Positions 55,756 through 64,000 of a DNA stretch of 64,000 nucleotides are shown one piece after another (positions within the stretch are counted from its first letter, which is position 1; each line of letters starts with the position of its first letter). The notes under the pieces are model-generated. The model did not search any database. It was not told the origin of the DNA and saw only the letters and a list, made by a program, of their open reading frames with translations. Origin of the DNA: CBDAUN01 sp965200645 (GTDB taxonomy: Bacteria; Pseudomonadota; Gammaproteobacteria; Arenicellales; JAJDZL01); contig CBDAUN010000003.1 of the NCBI GenBank assembly GCA_965200645.1, positions 1,054,001-1,118,000 of the forward strand, written 5' to 3'. Made by a program: the position numbers and the translations under genes.

Positions 55756-56605
55756 CCATTTCTCGGTGCAATATATACAAAGTAGCAGCAACGATCAGCG
55801 AAGCTCCGCCCAGCGCAGAAGTTGATGGTATTTCTTGAAAGAAAAAATAACCTGCAATTGCCATAAAGATCATGCGCGTGTATAAAAATGGCGCTACAAA
55901 GTGAGCTTCCCCAATCGCATAGCCCCTAATGTCTAAGTAATTTCGCCCAGACGACGCTGCCCCAATCAACATTAATAACAGCCACTCGCGCCACTCCGGA
56001 GTCTCCCACACTATTACGGCTGGCGGCAAACTGCCCACCGATAAAATAACAGTGAAGTAAAACAATATTGTGCCGGGCCGTTCTGTCTTCGAAAGTTGCT
56101 TACCTAAAATTAGCGTTATAGCGAACATAAATGAAGCGAATATTGGAGCCAGTAGTTCTATGCTGAACTGTTGCGGAAGATAACCGATCACCAAAATCGC
56201 ACCGAGAAATCCAAGCAACGATGCAGATAGTCTTCGTAGTCCGACGCGCTCTCCCAACATTGGAATACTAAGTGCAGTAACAAACAAGGGAGTAGTAAAA
56301 AACAATGCCGTAACTGTTACCAGCGGCAAAATCATCAAAGAATAAAACCCGCAATTGATCGCAACTACACCAACCACACCTCTGACCAAATGCTTTTTCC
56401 AACGTTTCGTACGGATAGTGTAATCGGCGCGCGGGAAGATAAAGATCGCTGCTACTACAATACCGAATAGCCCTCGAATGAAAACAGTTTGCGCCGAGTG
56501 AATACTACCTGCTAACTCATGAACTCCTACGCTCATCACAGTAGCAACCAGTGCTGATAGGACAATCCATCCAGCGCCACGAAGGTTGTCAGTTGGATTT
56601 ATCAT
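55727..56605 (-). CDS. DMT-superfamily EamA-type permease
   Basis: A 292-residue protein with ten hydrophobic segments arranged as two EamA halves. LGERVGLRRLSASLLGFLGAILV and FFQEIPSTSALGGASLIV are the characteristic glutamate-bearing parts at the end of each half. Substrate unknown; the family exports amino acids and other metabolites. It is convergent with mscS, overlapping by 29 bp, and divergent from the SDR gene. Confidence 0.85.
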   Translation of the reverse strand: MINPTDNLRGAGWIVLSALVATVMSVGVHELAGSIHSAQTVFIRGLFGIVVAAIFIFPRADYTIRTKRWKKHLVRGVVGVVAINCGFYSLMILPLVTVTALFFTTPLFVTALSIPMLGERVGLRRLSASLLGFLGAILVIGYLPQQFSIELLAPIFASFMFAITLILGKQLSKTERPGTILFYFTVILSVGSLPPAVIVWETPEWREWLLLMLIGAASSGRNYLDIRGYAIGEAHFVAPFLYTRMIFMAIAGYFFFQEIPSTSALGGASLIVAATLYILHREMVTRNQRRVP

Positions 56606-56680
56606 CAGCTAGAAGTTATTTCTAAGAGTAATTTGCTCAACAACAATTGAATTAATTTAGCTGACACAGGAGAATTCAAA

Positions 56681-57460
56681 ATGGAACTAGGTATCCAAGG
56701 GAAAAACGCTTTGATTTGTGCGTCCAGTAAGGGACTCGGTAAAGGCTGTGCAAAGGCACTTGCTCAAGAGGGAGTCAATGTTTGTCTGAACGGACGCAAT
56801 TCCGAATCGCTCGACTTGGCGGTAACAGAAATTAAGCAGGTTGCGAAAGGTGAAGTCTCGAGCGTCTGTTGTGACATTACAACAGAAGAAGGTAGAAGAA
56901 AAGCCCTTGAAACAGCAGGACAGCTCGACATCCTTGTCAACAATGCGGGTGGACCGCCACCGGGAGATTTTCACGAATGGGGCATTCCACAATGGACTGC
57001 AGCGGTAAACAACAACATGCTTACCCCAATAGAATTGTTTAGAAAGGTAGTTGACGGTATGGTCGAGCGCCGATTTGGGCGAATTGTCAATATAACCTCA
57101 TCTTCAGTAAAGTCACCGATTCCGACACTTGGACTGTCAAATGGTGCACGTGCTGGCTTGACTGGATTCATTGCCGGAGCATCACGCCAAGTGGCCGGAC
57201 ACAATGTGACGGTCAATAACATTCTGCCCGGCAGCTTCGCTACCGACAGACTTAGAAGCAACTACGAACATATTGCCAGTGTCAGTGGCCTACCTTTTGA
57301 AGAAGCGATCAATCAAGGAAAGGACAAAGTTCCGGCTAAGCGATTCGGCACACCTGAAGAATTTGGTGCCTTGTGTGCGTTCCTTTGCAGCGTTCACGCA
57401 GGCTACATCACAGGACAAAACATACTAATTGATGGCGGAGTTGTTCCCTTGTCGATGTAA
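56681..57460 (+). CDS. Short-chain dehydrogenase/reductase with atypical SNGAR active site
   Basis: A 259-residue SDR fold protein. The cofactor loop is ASSKGLGKGCAKAL and NNAG is at residues 87-90, so NAD(P) binding is likely. After ITSSSVK the usual YxxxK catalytic pair is replaced: the aligned residues are S153-N-G-A-R157 in LGLSNGARAGLTGF. The catalytic Ser region is kept. I believe similar SDRs exist elsewhere, so this looks like a subfamily trait and not a pseudogene. Substrate and chemistry are unknown. The ribosome site ACAGGAG precedes ATG. It ends 6 bp from the convergent DUF255 gene. Confidence 0.86.
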   Translation: MELGIQGKNALICASSKGLGKGCAKALAQEGVNVCLNGRNSESLDLAVTEIKQVAKGEVSSVCCDITTEEGRRKALETAGQLDILVNNAGGPPPGDFHEWGIPQWTAAVNNNMLTPIELFRKVVDGMVERRFGRIVNITSSSVKSPIPTLGLSNGARAGLTGFIAGASRQVAGHNVTVNNILPGSFATDRLRSNYEHIASVSGLPFEEAINQGKDKVPAKRFGTPEEFGALCAFLCSVHAGYITGQNILIDGGVVPLSM

Positions 57461-57466
57461 TTAGAC

Positions 57467-59881
57467 TTATTGCAACAATCCAACAGCACTTGGGATCTCC
57501 AACACAATTGTTTCCGGGAGCAGGCATGTTCCTATGTCATCGCAGGCCTGTAAGGTAACGTGCACTTTTGGCGTGCTGTATGTGTCAGCAGTTCGGCTCA
57601 TCTTCAATGGAATTGAGACGGTATCGGAAAACACCACCATTGTTCCAATTTCAAGTTGCGTTTCAAGTAAGTCAGGATTTGGGTAATTCACCATCGACAC
57701 CCCCCAACCTTTTGATGCATTAATTGCAGTTGGAATCAAATTCTTGTCCAAGGGTTGGTCCGAATTGATGTGCCAGCCATCTTCGATAACGAGATGCAAA
57801 TCAACAGCAAGTTGGTTCGAACTTAGTTCTGTTTTTTGTAAAGACGCCTTGATGTGACCATTTGCAGCATAATCTCTTTCACCCGCACTTCCATGACGCA
57901 GGTCTTGCATAGCCTTTAGCGCATAGGCAAAACTTGTCGGAAATTCACTATATTCACCGGCGAATGCATCTAAAGTCTGTATAGCACGATCACGGTACAC
58001 TTTTAATCCGGTGCGTTTATGCATGCTTGCCAAAACTTCTATTGCTACTGAATTTCCGGATGGCAGTGCATTGTCAACATGATCTTTTGGTCGTGCGATT
58101 AGTCCGAGTGAGTCTTCGTTAGCAACTGTGAACAGTCCACCATTTCTCGGGTCCCAAAACAACTTAAGCATTTTGTCCACGACCATCTGAGCTCGGTCCA
58201 GCCATATTCTTGACCCAGTTTCATCGTAAAGGGCAATGAGTGCCTGTGCAAAGTAAGCATAGTCATCAAGTTTTCCATTAATTGACGACTCGCCGTCAAG
58301 CAACACTCTGCGTAACATTCCCTCTTTCACAACCATGTTGTCCCAGAGGAAATCAGCAGCTGTTTTGGCTGAGTCCAAATAGTGCTGATCACCAATAATG
58401 CGACTTGCTTCGGTTAAAGTCTTAATCATCATTCCGTTCCACGAAACGAGTATCTTGGTGTCCAGAAATGGTGATTCACGTCGGTTGCGACTTTTCTGCA
58501 ACTGCATACGAATTTTGGATACTCTGACTAGCAATTCTTCTGCATTTAGTCCATTCTGACTGGCAAAAACTTCAGGCTCCAACGGCAGATGCAGAATGTT
58601 CAAGCCTTCAAAATTTCCAGATTCTGACATCCCATACAGTTTGATAATCAGCTCTGCATCAGCTTCCGACAATTCTGCGCGTACTTCATCTAAAGTCCAT
58701 ACATAAAACTCACCTTCCGATTCGGGCTCTCCTGCGTCAATGGCCGAGTAAAATACCCCTTCGGGAGAAGTTAGGTCATTCAACACAAACTCCAAAGTTT
58801 CGACTGCAACCCGTCTGAACATCGGCCTTCCAGTCATTGCGTAAGCAGACAGATAAACCCTGCCTAGATGTGCCTGGTTGTAAAGCATCTTTTCAAAATG
58901 CGGTACCAGCCACTCAGAGTCTACGGTGTAACGATGAAATCCGCCTCCAATCTGATCTCGTATTCCGCCCAATGCCATATCCGTGAGACGACGATCCAGT
59001 AGCATCGAAGGTTTAAGGTTGCCTTGACGGATCCCAACATCCGCAAGCAAAAAAAGTAGTGTTTCTGAAGGAAACTGATTGCCTGTCAACTCATATTCCT
59101 CAGCCTGCCGCTGCTGTTCCGCAGCAAGCAAAATTACCTGCTGAATTTCTTCGTCTCCAACACTCGCATCTGGAATTTGTAAGGCAAAGTAATCTTGTAA
59201 AGTGGTGGATATACGAATAGCTAAATCATCCAAGTCAAGGCGCTTTTCGGTCCATAGAACATTGACTTGACTGACCAAATTGAAAAAATCTTCCTCGGGA
59301 AAGTAAGTGCCAGCGAAAAATGGCTTGCCATCCGGCATTGCAAAAACGTTCAACGGCCATCCGCCGCTGCCTCCCATAATTTCAACGGAGGTGATGTACA
59401 AATCATCCACTTCGGGATGCGTTTCACGGTCAACCTTAACCGCAACCAGTGAGTCATTAATTAATTCCGCGATTCGTAGATTGTCGTAAGTTTCGTGCTC
59501 CATGACATGACACCAATAGCACGTTGAATAACCTATCGAAATCAATACTGGTACGTTGCGTTCGGCTGCCAGCTTGAAGGCTTCCTCACCCCATGGATAC
59601 CAGTCAACTGGATTGTGTGCATGCTGTCTGAGATACGGTGAATCCTCCAACAACAAGCGGTTCACGTACAGTGGGCTCCCATCATCTCGTATATGCTTTG
59701 TACGTGCTTGGTAATCCAAAGGTCGGTTTTCCCACTGCCTTTGCAGTTCATTTTGCAACTGCGTCGGTCGTACAAGCGCGCTTGGTGACAACTCGAATGA
59801 TGATTGTCCATTCACCAGTGAAGAACACAAAAAGAGTGCAACACTGCTAACAACACTTAGCCTAGACAGAACCATTCGCAT
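57467..59881 (-). CDS. Exported DUF255 thioredoxin-like protein fused to a DsbD-alpha-like domain
   Basis: An 804-residue protein with a signal peptide (VLSRLSVVSSVALFLCSSLVNG). Residues about 72-240 are a DUF255 thioredoxin-like domain with C121-YWC124 in GYSTCYWCHVMEHETYD. The centre (about 240-690) is a six-hairpin glycosidase-like region as in YyaL/SPATA20. The C-terminal about 110 residues (VDLHLVIEDGWHINSDQPLD... VTLQACDDIGTCLLPE) match the N-terminal alpha domain of DsbD, including a Cys pair (ACDDIGTC). A role in periplasmic thiol chemistry is inferred. Its ATG overlaps the rhomboid TAA by 1 bp (TAATG). Confidence 0.85.
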   Translation of the reverse strand: MRMVLSRLSVVSSVALFLCSSLVNGQSSFELSPSALVRPTQLQNELQRQWENRPLDYQARTKHIRDDGSPLYVNRLLLEDSPYLRQHAHNPVDWYPWGEEAFKLAAERNVPVLISIGYSTCYWCHVMEHETYDNLRIAELINDSLVAVKVDRETHPEVDDLYITSVEIMGGSGGWPLNVFAMPDGKPFFAGTYFPEEDFFNLVSQVNVLWTEKRLDLDDLAIRISTTLQDYFALQIPDASVGDEEIQQVILLAAEQQRQAEEYELTGNQFPSETLLFLLADVGIRQGNLKPSMLLDRRLTDMALGGIRDQIGGGFHRYTVDSEWLVPHFEKMLYNQAHLGRVYLSAYAMTGRPMFRRVAVETLEFVLNDLTSPEGVFYSAIDAGEPESEGEFYVWTLDEVRAELSEADAELIIKLYGMSESGNFEGLNILHLPLEPEVFASQNGLNAEELLVRVSKIRMQLQKSRNRRESPFLDTKILVSWNGMMIKTLTEASRIIGDQHYLDSAKTAADFLWDNMVVKEGMLRRVLLDGESSINGKLDDYAYFAQALIALYDETGSRIWLDRAQMVVDKMLKLFWDPRNGGLFTVANEDSLGLIARPKDHVDNALPSGNSVAIEVLASMHKRTGLKVYRDRAIQTLDAFAGEYSEFPTSFAYALKAMQDLRHGSAGERDYAANGHIKASLQKTELSSNQLAVDLHLVIEDGWHINSDQPLDKNLIPTAINASKGWGVSMVNYPNPDLLETQLEIGTMVVFSDTVSIPLKMSRTADTYSTPKVHVTLQACDDIGTCLLPETIVLEIPSAVGLLQ

Positions 59882-60504
59882 TATTGAGAAAAGAACTTAC
59901 GCTGTTTCGACTTTGCATATATCAATCCCCAGACTATGCCAGTCACTAGCCCACCGGTATGTGCATAGTTTGCTACATTGCCGACCAACCCAGTCCAGCA
60001 CACTCCAAACCAAACCATCATTAACCAAATGTACTGCTTAGGCAAATGATGGAAGAAGTAAGGATTGTGTCTGCTTTGCATCCACATAATTCCAAATAGT
60101 CCATATACGACACCGGACATCCCACCGAATAATGGTCCAGTAACGGTGTACTGAGCAAGATTCGAGACAATTCCCGTCACCAAAAACATCGCAAAGAACA
60201 AACCTGTACCTAATCGAACTTCCAAACGACTACCGAGATACCAAAGCCAAAGCAAGTTAAATACGAGATGAAAAATGTGAAAATGTAAAAATACTGGGGT
60301 AATGATGCGCCAGTATTCCCCGTTGTAGAATTCGGGCATTCCGCTTACGTATAAGGAAATCAGCAAGGTTGCCGTTAGCGGTGACATGTCACCAAAGGAA
60401 CTCACCAACGTCAGCAAGACTGACAGTGCAACCAAAATGTAGGTCAGCGGCATGCCAGACCGCACAAACGATCTTGCATGTGAAGGCAATCTAGAATGGT
60501 TCAC
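59881..60504 (-). CDS. Rhomboid-family intramembrane serine protease
   Basis: A 207-residue polytopic protein with about six membrane segments. The catalytic Ser is S130 in FGGMSGVVYGLFG and the His is H182 in ANYAHTGGLVTG. FHIFHLVFNLLWLWYLGSRLE contains the conserved HxxxN-like part. It cleaves membrane proteins within or near the bilayer; the target is unknown. It is translationally coupled to the downstream DUF255 gene, which suggests a shared envelope function. Confidence 0.9.
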   Translation of the reverse strand: MNHSRLPSHARSFVRSGMPLTYILVALSVLLTLVSSFGDMSPLTATLLISLYVSGMPEFYNGEYWRIITPVFLHFHIFHLVFNLLWLWYLGSRLEVRLGTGLFFAMFLVTGIVSNLAQYTVTGPLFGGMSGVVYGLFGIMWMQSRHNPYFFHHLPKQYIWLMMVWFGVCWTGLVGNVANYAHTGGLVTGIVWGLIYAKSKQRKFFSQ

Positions 60505-60631
60505 GGAAATCGAATAACTACCGATTTATAGTTTGATCGAATGCACTGATAGTCGAAAAGGTTGAAAAATTGACAAAAATTAAAGTATTCAACCAGTTCA
60601 AATAAATTATGTCGCTTTAGATAGGTATATG

Positions 60632-61000
60632 CTATTGAAGTTCGGAAAATTCAACCCTATCAGAGTCTCCCAAAGTGACCGACCGACCATCCACCGTGGT
60701 AAATTTTCGTCCTTTAATGTCTTTACGAAACGCTTGGTAGGAAATTGCACTTGTTTCGGAGCCGCTAGTGACCCGAATTGATATGATTGTGTTATCTACC
60801 CGCCAGTTGTAATAAAAAAACCCTGCACCACCGAGAATAAATACGCCAATTACCCCGTAAGCTGCTAACCGATTAGTTTTTCGTCTAGCTTCAATTTGAG
60901 CCTTCTTGGTGGATTCGCGAACCGTTGACCGGGTTTTGGTATGAAAAACTAGCGCAACAATTACCACAACAGCAAGTGTGAATAGAATCTTTGTCAGCAT
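60632..61000 (-). CDS. Small membrane protein of unknown function
   Basis: I do not recognise this 122-residue protein. It has one membrane segment at the N-terminus (MLTKILFTLAVVVIVALVF), a basic stretch (RSTVRESTKKAQIEARRKTNR), a second membrane segment (YGVIGVFILGGAGFFYYNW) and a C-terminal domain of about 50 residues with alternating strands ending GRKFTTVDGRSVTLGDSDRVEF. It precedes the rhomboid gene by 127 bp on the same strand and is divergent from the MFS gene. Confidence 0.7.
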   Translation of the reverse strand: MLTKILFTLAVVVIVALVFHTKTRSTVRESTKKAQIEARRKTNRLAAYGVIGVFILGGAGFFYYNWRVDNTIISIRVTSGSETSAISYQAFRKDIKGRKFTTVDGRSVTLGDSDRVEFSELQ

Positions 61001-61151
61001 TCAGTAGTCTTGAAACCTATTGATGCGAATAGTCAGAGATGAACAATGCAGTATCCGTACTTAATCTACAATGACGGCTTAATTTGCCGAATTTTAAACT
61101 TCTTCAATATCCTCCTATCCCTATTTTATCTAAATTCCCAGGCAGAAACCG

Positions 61152-62378
61152 TTGACACAAAAAGTCCTAAACCCAAAGACTACTGTACTGGTTGTGTGTT
61201 TGGCACAGATCCTATCAATGATGGCGTTTGCCACCTATCCGACTCTCATTCCTGTTTTTCAAAAATTATGGAGTGCGAGCAGTACAGAGATTGGATGGAT
61301 AGCTGGAATCTACTTTGGCGGTTACATCGTTGCAGTGGGGATACTGGTTTCAATAACCGACCTTATTGATGCTCGCAAAATTTACTTAAATTCCATGCTG
61401 CTTGCGGTGTTGTCCACACTAGGGTTTGCCTTGCTCACCTCGGGCGTGGCATCGGCCAGCGTATGGCGATGTTTGCAGGGAATTGCACTCGCCGGGACCT
61501 ATATGCCAGGATTAAAGGCTTTGGTTGACTCTGTGCCTGACCGAATGCAAAGTCGTACCGTAGCAGTGTATACAGCGTGCTTTGGTGTAGGAGTTGGCGT
61601 ATCGTTTCTCGCCTCGGGTTATTTAGTGGACCGAATGGACTGGCAACTGGCCTTCGCTTGTTCGGCGATCGGACCAGCCATAGCCTTGTGCTTGACGTTT
61701 TTCATTTTGCCTTCCTCTCCAATCAAGCACCCAGCGAACCGAAAATTCCGACTGATACCCGACTTCAAGCCAGTATTAAGGAACAGAACTGTACTGGGAT
61801 TCAGCATTGCCTACAGTATTCACAATATGGAACTGTTCGTATTTCGTTCATGGATTGTTGCATATTTAGTGTATGCAGTATCCCTGCATGAACCGGGAGA
61901 ATTTGGTACGTCGTGGAATATCCCCGTTCTCGTTGCCGCCATCAGCTTTTTGTCGCAGCCTTTTAGCGTACTCACAAATGAAATTGCCGAAAGACTTGAT
62001 CGAATCAAGGTGATATTAGCGGTAATGGCTGCATCAGCTACCCTTGGGGTACTGTTGGGATTTTCCGTTACTATTCACATGGCTGTTGTTTTGACACTTG
62101 CAACGCTCTACGGAATTCTATGCATGAGTGACTCAGCTTCAATCACAGCAGCAGTGGTTCGATCGGCAGAGCAAAAAATTCGTGGAACCACTATGGCATT
62201 TCATTCCATGGTTGGATTTATTGGTGCATTTTTGGGTCCGATATTGTTTGGTGCCGTTTTGGACTTTTCTGGCACCCAAAACTCCTTTTCTTGGGGTGTC
62301 GCCTTTGCGGTTGTTGCTATCGTAGCAATCATTGGTCCAGGAGCGATATTAATGCTGTCACGCAAAAACTATCCTTGA
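61152..62378 (+). CDS. MFS transporter, third in the window
   Basis: A 408-residue protein with about 12 membrane segments. Conserved parts are FATYPTLIPVFQKLWSASSTEIGWIAG and DSVPDRMQSRTVAVYTACFGVGVGVSF-like loops. The only plausible start is TTG 61152; the next in-frame ATG lies inside the first membrane segment. Substrate unknown. It lies 101 bp upstream of the DUF3179 gene. Confidence 0.82.
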   Translation: MTQKVLNPKTTVLVVCLAQILSMMAFATYPTLIPVFQKLWSASSTEIGWIAGIYFGGYIVAVGILVSITDLIDARKIYLNSMLLAVLSTLGFALLTSGVASASVWRCLQGIALAGTYMPGLKALVDSVPDRMQSRTVAVYTACFGVGVGVSFLASGYLVDRMDWQLAFACSAIGPAIALCLTFFILPSSPIKHPANRKFRLIPDFKPVLRNRTVLGFSIAYSIHNMELFVFRSWIVAYLVYAVSLHEPGEFGTSWNIPVLVAAISFLSQPFSVLTNEIAERLDRIKVILAVMAASATLGVLLGFSVTIHMAVVLTLATLYGILCMSDSASITAAVVRSAEQKIRGTTMAFHSMVGFIGAFLGPILFGAVLDFSGTQNSFSWGVAFAVVAIVAIIGPGAILMLSRKNYP

Positions 62379-62479
62379 TCAAACTGAAACCATTTGCTAG
62401 TTCACTTGTCAACCTATAGTAGTTGATAATGTATGAAATATTTTCGCCTTCGCATAAATTTGATTGAGGGTTCAAAAGA

Positions 62480-63640
62480 ATGACAAAAACAATTTTTAAT
62501 TCACTGCTGGCACGGCAAGTTCAGATTGCATTACTTCTCCTAGGTGCAATGATGTTCTTTTATTCGACTCAACCAGCCGCTCTCGGTCAATCAATGCAGC
62601 GACTAACCAAGGAGTGGCCGAAAACAAACTTTGAAAACAGCATTGTAGATTTCAGTGAAATTATGTCTGGAGGAGTCCCTAAGGATGGAATTCCAGCCAT
62701 AGACAATCCAAAATTCATCAGCCAAGACGAAGCTTCACGCTGGCTGGCACCTCAGGAACCCGTCATTGTTTTGGATATTAGTGGTGAGGCACGAGCCTAT
62801 CCGATTCAAATTCTTATCTGGCACGAAATTGTGAATGACACCGTAGGCGGCAGATACGTGTCAGTGACATTTTGTCCGTTATGCAATGCCTCAATTGTGT
62901 TTGACAGAAATCTGGATGGTGAAGTCGTCGATTTTGGAACTACGGGACGCCTGCGTAAAAGTGATTTGGTTATGTATGACAGACAAACGGAGTCCTGGTG
63001 GCAGCAAATCACCGGTATTGGCCTGATCGGAGATTATGCCGGATACAGGCTTAAGCAATTACCATCCCAGATCACCTCATTTGCATCTTTTCGAGAGGCC
63101 TATCCGAATAGTAAGGTGCTTTCCCGTGATACGGGACATGGCCGCCAATACGGCTCTAACCCTTACCGCGGTTATGACAATATTAACAACACACCGTTTC
63201 TTCTGACAGACCCCGCAGACTCGCGCCTCCCAGCAATGGAGCGAGTTGTAAATGTATCAATTAACGAACGTCATCGCGTTTATCCCTTTCGTTCATTCAA
63301 ACAACAACCGGTAATCAACGATGAAATCAATGGTGTTCCAGTCGTTGTATTCAGTAAAAACGACTCTGTGTCGGCTCTTGATCAAGTCAGCATTCCCGAC
63401 TCGCGGGCTATTCCGTCGGCAACGGTGTTTAGGCGGGAAATCGATGATGGCGTATTGACCTTTGAACAACTAGACGACGGTTCGTTTTATGACTTAGAGA
63501 CTGGCTCAAAGTGGAATATTTTCGGGCAGGCAATCGAAGGTGAATTGGTTGGCGAGGAACTAAGGGATGTGCAAAATGGAATTCACTTTGCCTTTGCCTG
63601 GCTTGCGTTCCATCCGGATACCGAAATATACGGACAGTAG
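62480..63640 (+). CDS. DUF3179 domain protein
   Basis: A 386-residue protein with an N-terminal membrane or signal segment (QIALLLLGAMMFFYSTQPAALG). Most of it is the DUF3179 domain: AYPIQILIWHEIVNDTVGGRYVSVTFCPLC-like WHEIVND and TFCPLCNASIVFDR with a CxxC pair, then TGRLRKSDLVMYDRQTESWWQQ and PNSKVLSRDTGHGRQYG. The family is common in marine and halophilic microbes; its function is not established. A ribosome site (GAGGG) precedes ATG. Confidence 0.9.
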   Translation: MTKTIFNSLLARQVQIALLLLGAMMFFYSTQPAALGQSMQRLTKEWPKTNFENSIVDFSEIMSGGVPKDGIPAIDNPKFISQDEASRWLAPQEPVIVLDISGEARAYPIQILIWHEIVNDTVGGRYVSVTFCPLCNASIVFDRNLDGEVVDFGTTGRLRKSDLVMYDRQTESWWQQITGIGLIGDYAGYRLKQLPSQITSFASFREAYPNSKVLSRDTGHGRQYGSNPYRGYDNINNTPFLLTDPADSRLPAMERVVNVSINERHRVYPFRSFKQQPVINDEINGVPVVVFSKNDSVSALDQVSIPDSRAIPSATVFRREIDDGVLTFEQLDDGSFYDLETGSKWNIFGQAIEGELVGEELRDVQNGIHFAFAWLAFHPDTEIYGQ

Positions 63641-63648
63641 GGATAATT

Positions 63649-63671
63649 GTAGTTATACAACTACTATCTTT
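63649..63671. terminator. Probable terminator between DUF3179 and gltA
   Basis: GTAGTT (63649-63654) and AACTAC (63659-63664) pair around ATAC, followed by TATCTTT on the plus strand. It sits in the 45-bp gap between the two convergent genes and could serve the DUF3179 transcript. Confidence 0.45.
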
Positions 63672-63685
63672 AAAACATTATCAGA

Positions 63686-64000
63686 CTACTGTTGATGACT
63701 GAAGCCTTGCAAGAACTTTTTGACTTTGCCCTTGAGTCTCCACTCCTGTAGTAAATCTCCTGATTGATTTAAGCGAGAGTCTATTCTTATGAAGTTTCGT
63801 TTAAGTGATCCTGAATAAAGCTGGCGTGGGCGTCCAATTTTTTGAACATCGCCTTCGTCGTGCATTTCCTTCCAGTGGGATATCCATCCCACAGTCCGAG
63901 CAATAGCAAACAGAGCTGTAAACATTTGTGTTGGAAAACCCATAGCCTTCAGGATAATTCCGGAGTAGAAGTCCACATTGGGATAAAGTTTCTTTTCGAT
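63686..64000 (-). CDS. gltA: Citrate synthase, C-terminal part (5' end outside window)
   Basis: The last about 104 residues of a type II citrate synthase, the entry enzyme of the TCA cycle; the 5' end lies beyond position 64000. Readable motifs are EKKLYPNVDFYSGIILKAMG, MFTALFAIARTVGWISHW and KIGRPRQLYSG, the last carrying the conserved Arg. Most family members end soon after the KRDF-like segment, but here about 27 extra residues follow (from NQSGDLLQEW). Assignment is secure. Confidence 0.94.
   Translation of the reverse strand: MEKKLYPNVDFYSGIILKAMGFPTQMFTALFAIARTVGWISHWKEMHDEGDVQKIGRPRQLYSGSLKRNFIRIDSRLNQSGDLLQEWRLKGKVKKFLQGFSHQQ

Noticed and set aside
1..64000. CRISPR arrays, tRNA, rRNA, prophage or defence genes
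   Set aside because: I scanned intergenic DNA for regularly spaced repeats and tRNA T-loop patterns and saw none; no cas, phage or toxin-antitoxin genes are recognisable.

Overview
The window is about 64 kb of a bacterial chromosome with roughly 45% GC. It almost certainly comes from a gammaproteobacterium. The clusters leuS-lptE-holA-proA-nadD-rsfS and maf-yhdP-nit-tldD, PBP1B with a UB2H-like region, LptE, COQ7-type ubiquinone hydroxylase and the TIGR03623-type AddB partner all point that way. I cannot name a genus. AapJQMP, glycolate oxidase GlcDEF, several MFS carriers and a DUF3179 protein would suit an aerobic, probably aquatic heterotroph, but that is inference.

Layout. Positions 1-35708 are one unbroken minus-strand run. 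In transcription order it carries nadA-hemH-addB-addA, a DegQ-like protease, rpe-trpE, a voltage-gated cation channel, trpG-trpD-trpC-osmC, perM, a PA0069-type radical SAM gene, cfa, a MazG-like pyrophosphohydrolase, a DUF2007 gene, mrcB, leuS-lptE-holA, proA, nadD-rsfS, maf, yhdP, a small exported protein, nit and the 5' part of tldD. Many junctions overlap by 1-4 bp, so translational coupling is likely. lipA (plus) is divergent from nadA. A decayed, GC-richer insertion-sequence remnant (37385-37858) separates lipA from the plus-strand aapJQMP amino-acid ABC transporter operon. Then come an MFS gene, the minus-strand glcDEF operon, coq7, a 3-hydroxyacyl-CoA dehydrogenase that lacks the usual hydratase domain, a second MFS gene, and a plus-strand set metY, alpha/beta hydrolase and mscS. 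The last part holds a DMT permease, an SDR with an atypical active site, a rhomboid protease coupled to a DUF255/DsbD-alpha fusion, a small membrane protein, a third MFS gene, a DUF3179 protein and the 3' end of citrate synthase.

How it works together. Most genes are housekeeping: envelope (mrcB, lptE, yhdP, cfa), NAD, tryptophan, proline, haem, lipoate and methionine synthesis, DNA repair and replication, translation. Uptake and carbon use are covered by AapJQMP, GlcDEF and the MFS/DMT carriers.

Points of interest. I see no CRISPR array, tRNA, rRNA, prophage or defence island. The most unusual items are a bacterial voltage-gated channel with a Ca-like selectivity filter inside the trp cluster, an SDR whose YxxxK is replaced, the truncated HAD protein, a coding-like stretch with no start codon between hemH and addB, an unclassified exported protein coupled to yhdP/nit, and several long perfect inverted repeats in intergenic DNA.
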